Position numbers and translations under genes: made by a program. Source: Dipetalonema caudispina (taxonomy: Eukaryota > Nematoda > Chromadorea > Rhabditida > Onchocercidae). Taken from it: a DNA stretch of 64,000 nucleotides. The notes below the pieces were generated by a model. It saw only the letters and a program-made list of their open reading frames with translations. It was not told the DNA's origin and did not search any database. Every line of letters starts with the position of its first letter. Position 1 is the first letter of the stretch. Shown here piece after piece: positions 34,636 to 45,226 of the stretch. The stretch is from assembly GCA_013365325.1 (NCBI GenBank), contig JABVXV010000153.1, positions 1 to 64,000 on the forward strand. Direction: 5' to 3'.

Positions 34636-37600
34636 TTAAAAGATTTGAATGTTAGAGTCAATGAAATCCTCCAGAATTTGTTGCTTCGCAGTTGACACCT
34701 CACCTTTCCGAAGTCTTTTCCCATAAATGGGCCAACCTCGTCGTTTCATTTCTTTAACATACACATCCCATAAATCACTGAAATCGATCGCCGAACTACA
34801 TTCATTTAGTACCACTCGCAACTGGGCGATACGATGCTGACTTCGAAACCAGTCATAAATTGATCGAATAAAGTGTTCTTTTTCGGTTTTATCAGGATTT
34901 TTCGCATATATTTCCAAATCGGAGTCCTAGGAAACAAAATATTTCCTTAACAAAAAATTAAGGTTTCTTTAGAAAAGTTATAATAATGAAATTTTAAACA
35001 ATTTTCGTTGTTCCGTTATTAATTTCATGTAGGAAATATATCTCTCTAAATCAACTATCATAAATATTTAAAATCTGTTTGGCATATTAAATTAGCAAAC
35101 AGCAAAAATCTTCCCTAAAGTACTATAAGCTTCCTTACAAATTATTTCTCCGATTTCTTTCAGAATCGTAACTATCCAGAATTCTATACGATATTATTTA
35201 CCGGTATGAGAAGATCATATTGAGCTTGTGGCAGATTCCAATAACGACTCGGATCAATTGGATAAACGGCTGTTGCATACTGTTTCCATTCATCCGTAAA
35301 ATGCACATTACGACCTCCACCAGATCGAGCAATTTTAGGCTTTGGTAAATCAGTTGGTTGAGGTTTAATTTGAATGTGTTTATACATTTTCCATGGTGAA
35401 ATTTCGTTTCCTTCTTTTGAATCATCATTTGAGCTAAAATATAATAACTTTAATGCAACTGCAGTACAGACAGCAACTGCTAATTTTTTAAGCATACATA
35501 ATGATGTTACCAAATTCAGCATTATCATATAAGATTGCTCTTTATGACATTGCCGTATCGGATTGTTGTAACGATAATTCATAATTTCTTTAGCATGAAA
35601 GATAAACAGACAAGAAGCACAGGATCTCTTGCACGGATTCCACCCTTTCAGTAGTACCTGTTGCGCTGAATTACTCCAAGTATAAAAAAGTAACGAGACT
35701 CAGCACTCTTCAAACCACTATTTATTTACTAAGAGATAACTGGTAAAGCTAACGTGAGCATCAAATTTTTTATGCCAGATAAAAATTTTAATTGAAATAT
35801 CTGAAAATCGAGAAGTTTCCTTATTAAATAAATAAGAAAGACGATAAGCTTATGTTATTTGGTAACTTACTTATCTGAATCAGTACCATCATATGATTCC
35901 TTTTTCAAAAATTTCGTCTTTTTTTCTCGAGGTTTCGATGTATCAGCCACGGATTTCTTTGGTTCGTAAAACGAAATGTTTTGTTTTAACATATTAGCAT
36001 AATCACCCTCACGCTTGTTAGCGGCAGCGCGTCTTTTACGAGGTTTACTATCAAGTTCGTTAACATCGATAGCAGAATCCTTCGTGCCAACTGCTTCATC
36101 TAATCTATAACAAAGCATTATAATATTCCTACATCCATTAAATGTATCTTACTATAATTTCAAGATTTAAATTTGATGAATTATTAGGAAAAGTTAATGA
36201 TTTGCCAGAGGATATTTAGAGAGCAGTCAACACTAGGTGGCAAAGAAATTACGGTTAACTCCAATAACAAAGACTAACTTTTCCTCATCATCTGTATCAT
36301 CAAATGTACCGTTAACATGTGGTTCTAATCCTAATATTGGGGAATTCTCCATTTTTGCTCCATGCAGCGCTTCCACAACTCCTTTCGAATGCAATTTACT
36401 GATCTTCTCACATAGTTCAGCTACTCTATTACTGCAAAATAGAATTTCTAGAACTTTCAAAAAGTAACATCTTTTCCAATTAAGCGAAAATCCAACAGTT
36501 AATTGCAAAATGTTAAATTAGTCTATTGTTACCAAACTACGACTAAGCGTCAACATCGGAAAAGAATTAGTTATGTATGAAGTGTAGCCATGCATATATC
36601 ATTATTAAAATAACGAGTCGAAAAAAAAAACTATCGCACTCTAAATTAAAAAGTTTCGTAAACTGTAGAAATTCTGCCGAAATTGTATCAATAAAAGTTG
36701 AAAATTACACCTACCATTGAAGTATTCTATATACATATACAGAAAGCTGTGTTGATTAGATCTTTCGAAAGCAATGAAAGCTTTTTGGAAAGGATAAATA
36801 ACTGAATCAACACCTTAAACCGTTAACTTGCTTCCGCAGACTAATATTTTCATCAATTAAACTACGATAACGATCCTGTGCTCTTCTTTCAAATTCGACA
36901 ACTTCCATGGACAATGTCTGTACCTCCTTCGTTAGCTTTTCAAGCAGACTGCATACCACTTTCGGCTGAAGAACATATTACTCATTAATAATAATTCATA
37001 TATGTTTCTAAATAAGAGAGACGATAGCTTCAAACATCATTAAAAATTTTCCTCTAAAAGAGGAAATGATTCATCGAGCTTTTTAAAGTTTGTAATTTCT
37101 CGAAATTTCGAAATTCACAAATCCCTGTACAGTCCCAGCATTCCATTCAATCGTAAAAAATATGTCAAAAAAAAAAAATGTTTATATATGAATATTAAGT
37201 AAAAAAAATTAAGAAACAGCACTGAATAACCTTTTGATTAGATGTGCTCGGTTGCTCCTCTTGCCTACTACTTAATTTTCTACGTTGACGCACATAGGAT
37301 CGTCTGTTGCCTACAATGATTACATTAAATATTAGATACTGTTACAATGCAACTGTGCAATTTTTCCTATTTTCTAAAGCTCATTTTCGAGATTACTTCC
37401 AAATTCGATCATATTTGCAGTTTATTAGCAATGCAAATTATGGAACAATAATCCATTAAATATCTAGTCAAGTTGGAGAGATTTAGTTAAGGCATAGTTC
37501 CGTAAAGAATTTATTTTGTTCAATGAAAAACTCTTACACTTAAAAGAATCGGGAATTTCTAGGTGTGAAAATTGTCAATCATCGAGATTGTTATAAATAC

Positions 37601-37797
37601 CGAGTTAATAATGAATGACCTCCGGATGTGCGAATGATGAAACAAAGAGGAAAGATAATCGGAAAGTTAAAAATAGCAGAATTGGTCATATGCTTTCATG
37701 TGATATCCAAAAAATGTTAATTACCTTTCGGACTAATTTCGTCACTATTTGCCGTACTTTTTATTAGCTTGTTTTTACTACCAGGTAATCTTCCCAT
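34636..37797 (-). CDS. Unrecognised coiled-coil protein with basic segment (404 aa)
   Basis: Hand-built seven-exon gene. In transcription order: 37797-37725, 37310-37231, 36965-36814, 36431-36279, 36104-35871, 35433-35202, 34926-34636, all in phase. The ATG is the first after an in-frame TGA. The protein starts with a basic, Ser/Lys-rich ~50 residues. A probable coiled coil (about 54-118) follows, then an acidic stretch, a very basic patch (KPRKRR near 173-178), a Lys-rich linker, and a compact C-terminal part rich in Trp, Tyr and Phe (about 245-404). RNVHF near 272-276 matches the RVxF class of protein phosphatase 1 docking motifs. I do not recognise the family. An N-terminal coil plus a basic motif recalls shugoshin-type chromosome adaptors, but the resemblance is weak. 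It follows eIF2A by 621 bp on the same strand. Gene reality is likely; function is unknown. Confidence 0.8.
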
Positions 37798-37843
37798 AAC
37801 GTTACCAAAACCGTAACCTCAGGACGATTTCGTAGGCACAACT

Positions 37844-37850
37844 CTACAAT
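37844..37850 (-). promoter_or_regulatory. Candidate spliced-leader acceptor of the coiled-coil gene
   Basis: On the minus strand CATTGTAG ends at 37,844, 46 bases before the ATG. It could receive a spliced leader if this gene is downstream in an operon with eIF2A. Confidence 0.4.
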
Positions 37851-38418
37851 GAAATTAGTAATAAAAGTTCATTTTGATTAACTGAATTACCACCAATGGA
37901 TAGACAATAGTATATCAACAAGTGAAAGTGATGGTTGTTACAATAATACTTAACGGTATCGGAACATTTCCTATTTCATCCAAATATTTATTAATGATAT
38001 TTTTTGCATCCAACAACTCATTTCATACGCAGTTGTTCAGCTAATCTTATTTACAGCTCTAAAGAGTATCTCTCGAACACTAAGATTGTCGGGTAATTCA
38101 TTATGTTATGATTCTTGATTAATCTATTTTTGCGAGTGATGACATGCTATGATCAGAAAACCCGAATATTGAAAATATAGTCAAAGGTTTTTCTTTTTGA
38201 ATATAACAGGTTATATAACGAGAATGTACATATCTAGAATTTTATTCATACTTTGATAACAGTAATGTAACCAACGTAAATCAGATATTTCGATATAACA
38301 GAGAGATAATTAAAAGAAATTTCCGAAACAATACAAGACATTTTTAATTCTTTCCTTGAGAAAATGATTTCTTTTTTTCCAGGAACTATTCAAGAAAAAG
38401 TCCAAACAAGTGCAATTT
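37851..38418. other. Spacer between eIF2A and the coiled-coil gene
   Basis: AT-rich, with no open frame of note. A minus-strand AATAAA (38,241-38,246) lies about 175 bases after the eIF2A stop and could be its poly(A) signal. Confidence 0.5.
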
Positions 38419-41400
38419 TCAGGTAACTTTTAATTTTTCCAATTCTTCAATAATCTCATTTTCTTTATCAATTTTTGCCATCTGATTTGCTTCCAAAGCT
38501 TGTCCGCTTTCTTTCCGTTTCTTCAACTTCTCAATATCATCGATTTTCTTTTTCAATGCACGTATCTGAAAAAGATTAATTTTCCTTAATTATCTCATTA
38601 TTTCCCACAAATACGAATAAAATAGGGATTAATTATCTACGAGTATAATAAATCTATATATATCCATATATGAATGATTTAACGGCGGTCAAGTTTTTAT
38701 GCCTCATTTCATTCCATTCAGTCACATTTCAAATGTTAGTAATGACATCAAAGACATAGATCATAGTTCTGCACTTGATTATAAACTAAGTCAATGGATT
38801 AGAGGGATAACAACATTTTCTACCTTCTTCTCTTTTTCAGACAACGGAACTTTTGAACTTGAAGCCGATGTTGCTGTTTTCAAAGCATTCTTCACCGAAC
38901 CTAAAATATGAAAGATTTTGTTGACAGAAATTTCTACAAAACTCAAGCCCGAGCAACTAAAGAGAAATTTTGCCTTTGTTCTATCTTCAGCTATCCATTA
39001 TAGAAGATTAAAAAGCATAAGAAGTCCGTATTGTTCAACAAATCTAATCCACCTTTACGCAAATGTGGAGGCACATAAGTTCCATTTTTGCTGATTGCAC
39101 CAACTGGCAAATTACTGGCTGGATGTTCATCACCTACGTTCTTCCTCTGCATCATTAAACCAGCCTTTGCTCTGTCTTCAACTGTCAGAATTGGAATAGA
39201 AAAGGAATGGTAAATGTTTCCAGGAACAGGTCGCCATTGTACCTGCAAAATATAACAATGCTTCTAAATCTAATTCATAATATGTTCGAAAACTTACCAA
39301 TTTCTAAACTTTTATTATGGACAAATTTTGTATCTGAAGAATCATTTCATAACCAAAAAAAAAGATTAGTAGCGTAAAAAGTGCATATAGAAAAGCTCTA
39401 AAACAGTACAAACAATTATATGGTATAACACCTAATATGATCACAACAGAGAATAGATTTAACCATGTAATTGGCCTTTGCCCTATCTTCATTCATTAAT
39501 GATGCTAGAACATTACGCGTTAGTTTTATCAAGAAATCCAAAGTAACAGTGGCGCCACTATATGTCAGATTCAGCCACGGAAAGCTTTGCTCATGCGATC
39601 AGACATAAAGTACCTATTTAAGCAACACGTTTTGCTATCAGTAGCTGATGAAAATTACATCTAAGAAATCATAAATTAATTGAAAAAGTGGAGAATACCT
39701 GCCATAATTCGGAAGGAGAATCATAACGCTGTTCATAAAGCAAACGACCACTGTAATGCCATATCCTGAAGCAATTATCGATTCGAAGTCTTGGGGCTGT
39801 AGTAGCTGTCATCAAATGCTGACCGTCTGGTGCCCATTCTAACAAAGTCGTGTTTGGTGCTTCGATCTAAATTATATCATTACGAATCGGAAGATAGAAG
39901 GCGACAAAAAAAGCAAATGAAAATGCGTTTTCTTGTTTGATTAAGAAAAAGCAATAGTGAGGAACTGAAATCTAAACTAGCAAAACATACGGTAACAATT
40001 TCACGTCGAGCTTCAACATCCCAAAACTGCATACGGCCACTTGCAATGTTTCCAAAACCACAAAGTATCAAGATATTTCCGAACCGATTGTAATACATAT
40101 CATTTCGTGCGCCTTCCCCAAAATCGAAAACTGGATCACATTTCAAATTGTATAAGGTTACCTGAAACAACAACAAAGGGTTAATTAGAGCGATGTTCCA
40201 AGTTCATTTGAAATAGCTGCACTGGAAAAGTTTTAGAAAAGTAAAGATACCCGAGCAGGCATAAATCCATAACAAACTGCGAATTGTTTTCCACTAGGAC
40301 TCCATTTAGCGCAGTAAACAGGTCCACGCTTCTCTAATGGCACAACACAACTATCCCCATTTACTGCCACGAGATATAAATTCTGTTCACCATAGTAACT
40401 CTTGTTTGAAATATCGACATCCACTATGGCCATTACGATCATTGCACTACCTGGAAAATCTCCACAGCATTCTTAAAAATAAACCAGAAATATTTGGTGT
40501 TTACCATGCATACCTCTTAACACAACTTAAAAAATAAGGTAACTGAACGAAAAATCTAATGTCATCTAAAGGCAGACCAATTAGGCGATCCTAATCGATA
40601 ATTAGACTTTCAAGAAAATAGGGAGTCTTTTTCGGGAAATCTATGCAAGACTGCCTAGACTGCACCGAATAACAAAATAGTCTTGATGAATTCAGCAAAA
40701 TTAAGCAGTCTAATGTATAGGTTGAAAGCTAACAGCAAACCTTTGCAACTCCACAATAAATTAACTTTGTCGCATTTAAAGAGAGTTTTGCTGGCTACAG
40801 TAGTGAATTTGTGATCCAATCTAAAATATTTCATTAACTGAAAGAAGAATTTTATTTTCCAAAAAAGGAATTATGGAAACGTAGGTCAGCGAGAATCTCG
40901 AAAGGAAAATCGCCAAATAATAAAATTTTTATAGCAAACACAAAAGAAGATTTTTTGTTACATATAAAAGCCATCCCTTATAAATAATAGCTTTACAATA
41001 TAAACACACCTCTTAAGTTGTACCAGTGCAGGTTGTCCACCAGATGCAGGAACATATACTGCAAGATGATGTGGCTCCATTCCAGAGCTCAATGAGCAAC
41101 TTTCAACATTTCGTACTACTAGTTTCGACTCATATTTCTCTGCAAAATATGGCTTTAAATTGAGATATATACTTGTCAAATAGAAATAAAATCATAACAT
41201 GACTTAAAGGTGCAATAAATTTATCAACCAATTGTTTCTTTGGAAGAGAATCACAAAAAAAAAAAAAAAAAAATGAAAACGCTGGTAGCTTTATTCCATG
41301 TAGTAATATCTTACCATATGAATTATATTTGTGTATCAAAATTTCAGATCCAACTAAACGAACTGAATAAACTTCATCATCAGTCCACTGAATTTTCCAT

Positions 41401-43671
41401 GAGTTCTAAAATAAAACAATTTATCATCGTCGCAAAACTTTTCGCCGTTAAGACCTTAATCACATCAGCCAGGTTTTCATACAAAGAACACATATAAATG
41501 TGGGCTAAAGATAAAAACAAAAAGGAAAGGATGAATAATTATGAACAGAAAAGGTTGCAAAGTGTACTGTTGGCTAAACGACAAAAATATGCACACCTGC
41601 TTTTGAGCAATTAGTGTAGTAATATGTTTCCCTTCCGGAAGAGACCATAACCTGAGATTTGGTGCTGGTTGTCGTTGTTCGATATTTTCAGCCTAAAATA
41701 ACGGTTGTTAATGAATATCGATGAAAAAGCGCAATAATGCACATACAATATGTAATATTATTATAACGTTTTTACATTATCTGCAAACATTCAATTTCCT
41801 GTTTTATTAAAAGTTCTTCAAGTTTCAACCTCTTACGTTTTCGTCCTCTTTAATTCTAGTTATCCTTTCACTTTTACTTGCAAGACTCATAAATAACTTA
41901 ATAAATGAAATGTTAAACAAACAGTTACCAATTAAAATTCCTTAGTAGAAATACCGGTTAGGAGAAGAATAACAACAGCTTTGAACAGACCAAACTTTTT
42001 AACCCATTGCGACAAAACAAGCCATCGCAATTACCTTATCTACCACCATCCCACAATACCAGAAACCACATGTTCATGTAAATCACTTATGTAAGTAATA
42101 GAAATATGTCGGCTCACAGTCACGCACAACGACAAAGGTCGCGGGCGAGCTCACAATAAAGCCTTTTCATTTCGCACACGTTTCCCAAGTATGAAGGATA
42201 CGAAATAATTCCCATACTAGAATTCATGTGCACCATAGACTCGAACCCTATACCTACCCTATATACACAGAATGTCCCCACCACACCACACAAGCAATTG
42301 ACCCCTCTCTCATACGTACATTTATCTAAGGACTTCTACATTATATATACATTAATACATGATAATTACGATGAATAGAAAAGAGATATTCGTTGGTGAT
42401 CGTTAAAAATTCTGAAGCTTGATGGAGGATTAATGGAGGAATGATAAAAATTTGGCTGGATGAGGAATAATGATAGAAAAATAGCTTACAGATAGTTGCT
42501 GCAACACGAAAATTACTTATAGCTGACTGTTACTAATTTGGATCACGCACTGATCTGTTCAGATAGCTGGCTTTATGAAGCAGGTCATACTTAATTATGT
42601 CATCTCATCAATGATAAATTTTTCGAATCAAATTACTAATCGATGAGTTGAAAAGTGGTATTGAATCTTTAATTTTCCTTTTCTTAATTCTAGATTACAT
42701 GTGGATTTGTCAGCTTCGATAACTATCAAAATTTAAACGAATATAAATTCTTATTATAAGTAAATCCCAATATTTCTATTCAATGAGAACCTCTTTGCAC
42801 TCTTAAAATATCTTGATGAAAAAATTACATACTACTTTTTTTAAGTATTTACGCTACATAGCTCAGTTTTGAAAATTTTAACAAAAAAAAAAAAAATTAA
42901 TTGAACAAACCGTTTTTGCAACATAAGAAACATATGGTTCATATGTTGCCAATAGACGGTCCCTTGGAGAAAAGACAATTTGCTGAGTACGTGGTAAGTC
43001 AATATTGAATATCTCCTTCCCAGTAGAACTCTCCACCAAGACTGTCCTAAAAACTACGTCCATTAGAGGAATATTTATGATAAAATTCACAGCTTGTAAG
43101 GACTATCAGATACGATTATTTGTAACATCATTATTTAGTTCTTTAACATCGCAGATGCTTGGAGTAAAGTGGTTAGGCGAATGGTACCACGAATTGCCTT
43201 TGAAAAGATGATACTCGATTGTGTTTGGCATGGCTACGCCATGCCAAACACAATCGGAAATCAATTATTCTGAACAGTTTTGATAGGTTCGCAAAAAAGT
43301 GAATACGTACCTGATAGAATCGCAGTAGCAGAAATATTGCCCAGTATTACTGAATTGAAATGTCCGACATGGATGCGACTTAGGATCTCTGAAAAAAGCC
43401 TGGAACTGGTTAAGTACTAAGCAAAACATCTCACATTTTATGTACGGTTTGATATGATCATGGAAAACAAAAAAGAACGAAAAACGACAAGAAAGCCTAC
43501 TCAGATTTATCATATATCGTTGAAGGTGAGCTAATACCTCTGATAATACCGAATCCATTAGAACCACGCACTGCAAATCAATTCAAAGGCAAAATTTTGT
43601 ATATTTTTTGCTTACTGCAGTTACTACAAAAAAAAAAATTATTAAATTTACGGCACTGTGGTACTCATCAT
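38419..43671 (-). CDS. EIF2A: Eukaryotic translation initiation factor 2A (eIF2A), about 553 aa
   Basis: Beta-propeller factor linked to initiator-tRNA delivery in non-canonical translation initiation; cytosolic. Exons in transcription order: 43671-43652 and 43623-43616 (both tentative), then 43570-43501, 43388-43311, 43046-42911, 41692-41597, 41405-41315, 41139-41010, 40820-40741, 40450-40251, 40161-39991, 39866-39699, 39242-39053, 38900-38824, 38565-38419. Landmarks in human order: RGSNG near the N-terminus, FSPRDRLLATYEPY, LAVYVPAS, SYYGEQNLYLVAVNG, YGFMPARVTLYNLKCDP, VFDFGEGARN, WAPDGQHLMTATTAPRLR, RIWHYSG, SELWQVQWRPVPG, YVPPHLRKG, and a C-terminal Lys/Glu helix ending in EELEKLKVT. Length is slightly under the human protein. 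The start is the weak point: joining the RGSNG exon in frame needs an 8-base exon or a poor donor. The 1.2-kb intron 41,693-42,910 is unusually GC-rich at 42,040-42,330. Confidence 0.92.
43216..43256. repeat. Perfect 19-bp inverted repeat with 3-base loop
   Basis: Arms 43,216-43,234 and 43,238-43,256 are exact complements around TAC, within the eIF2A intron between exons 43,388-43,311 and 43,046-42,911. GC content is higher than in the flanks. It would form a stable hairpin in either strand's RNA. Confidence 0.9.
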
Positions 43672-45221
43672 AATATTTCCAGTCCCATGGTTTTGTTTCT
43701 AAAAAATAAAAAAAAATTCACTGCCTACATCAAAGATATTTGATTCATGTTAGTAATCAGAGGCATATGATTATGTAACAGCATATTCATATAACCTTCT
43801 TTTCAAATACTTAAGAAAACTAACCAGCGTAATGCAAATTCTCGCCCATCGTCAAAATATCCGCAGTTGCCTTCTTCTTTTATTAGGTTATTTACCTATA
43901 AACAACCATTTGTTCAACTAACATACGTATACCGCATATATAAAACATCGAGATTTGGAAGCAATGATACTTCGCTTCTTCCAAAAAAAACTGAAAAGTC
44001 AATCGTGGTTTGACCGCTGACCATCACAAAACCATATGTGATTTAGATCAGTATTCGATGCCGCGCGTCAAAACCCACTCTCTCCAAAAACTACTATAGT
44101 ACGTCAACCGCTAACTAAGCAAAATACAGAAGAACGCCTCGACGCTCCTTTCTCCATTGAAAGCAATCATAAAAGTCGTGTTATGAAACGAAAAAGTAAC
44201 AGTAACGATTCAATGAGTTATTTTCCAACTTTTTCAAAATGATTTAGAAGACATTAAGATGTTTTGAAAAATGGCGTTGGGGAGTTATGAAACCTCGGAA
44301 GGCAACACAAAAGATAAGGATGTCGAATATTTTATTTCATCTATTATAAAACACAATAAATGTGTCCTGAAATACAAGTCACAGCAAATAGAGATCCATC
44401 ACAAGATATTATGAGCGAAATGATACTGAAATTAATATTTATTCAGAAAAGGGAAATAAAGCAGAGGAATGTTAATGGATTATGTTTACAAGTATAAGAA
44501 ATATTCACAAAGTACTTAAAAACTATTTAAAGGAAAAGAGTGCAAACATAGCTGCACCGCAGAGATTAAATGGAAACGTTTTTCCATAATTTTTGGGAAA
44601 TGAAATCTACTAAAGCAAAACGTTTTCATCAAAAAATCATGTACTGTTATCATTTAAAAAGTTAACTTCAAGCCAAAGCAACATTAAATTATATAAGAGT
44701 TATATAATGAAGCACACTAATGATTTTTAAAATCTTGCTTTGCAGAATGAGCCATAGCCGACATTCCTTTTCACAAACCACTAGCTTCGCATACCTGAAA
44801 ATACTCCAATAGCTATCATAAATATTCAACTAATACAGAAATCACATGTCTATTACTGATACAGCTTGTAATATTATTTACTGAATAAGAGTGAACCATG
44901 AGAGAATCTTGATAAGTTAATTTTTCAAAAGAAAGTACTAATTGTATGCCGAATTTATTTCAAGTCTTCTTTTTATATGGAACGTCGCTTATCACATGAC
45001 TATTATTTTGAGCAGTAAAATGATACAATAAATCCTTTCAAAGATCAAACTTGGAACCTCATTATTCGGGTTCTTACCTAGGAATTAAGGAAGCAATTAC
45101 CTCCACTCAATAAAATAACCGCTTTTTCTTAAGGTGACTTTCATTAACATAAAATTCCTTTCTGCTGCAGTTCACATTACTAAGCGTACTTCTCCGTGAG
45201 TTGTTCTTCAATAACTAACTT
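43672..45221. other. Intergenic region between Spindly and eIF2A
   Basis: Contains the probable eIF2A promoter or trans-splice site. An acceptor-like TTTTTTAG on the minus strand ends at 43,699, 28 bases before the proposed ATG. Stretch 44,040-44,160 is GC-richer. Two protein-like minus-strand stretches (44,024-43,923 starting at an ATG, and about 43,893-43,812) can be joined in frame to a ~64-residue reading, but it matches nothing I know. Confidence 0.45.
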
Positions 45222-45226
45222 TTATT
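45221..45226 (-). terminator. AATAAA overlapping the Spindly stop codon
   Basis: The minus-strand sequence reads GAA TAA AAG, so the stop codon sits inside a canonical AATAAA. If used, the 3'UTR would be only about 15-25 bases long. Confidence 0.4.

Noticed and set aside
41240..41497. 85-codon + strand frame
   Set aside because: Antisense shadow of an eIF2A exon (41,315-41,405) plus intron.
42228..42300. Minus-strand GGGTTCGAGTC resembling a tRNA B box
   Set aside because: No matching acceptor stem or A box at the right distance, and the T-stem pairs over only about four bases.
43501..43576. Alternative frame CVVLMDSVLSEVLAHLQRY over the second eIF2A exon
   Set aside because: It can follow an upstream WDWKYYDEYHSA reading, but it cannot join the next eIF2A exon in phase, whereas the RGSNG frame does and matches the family.
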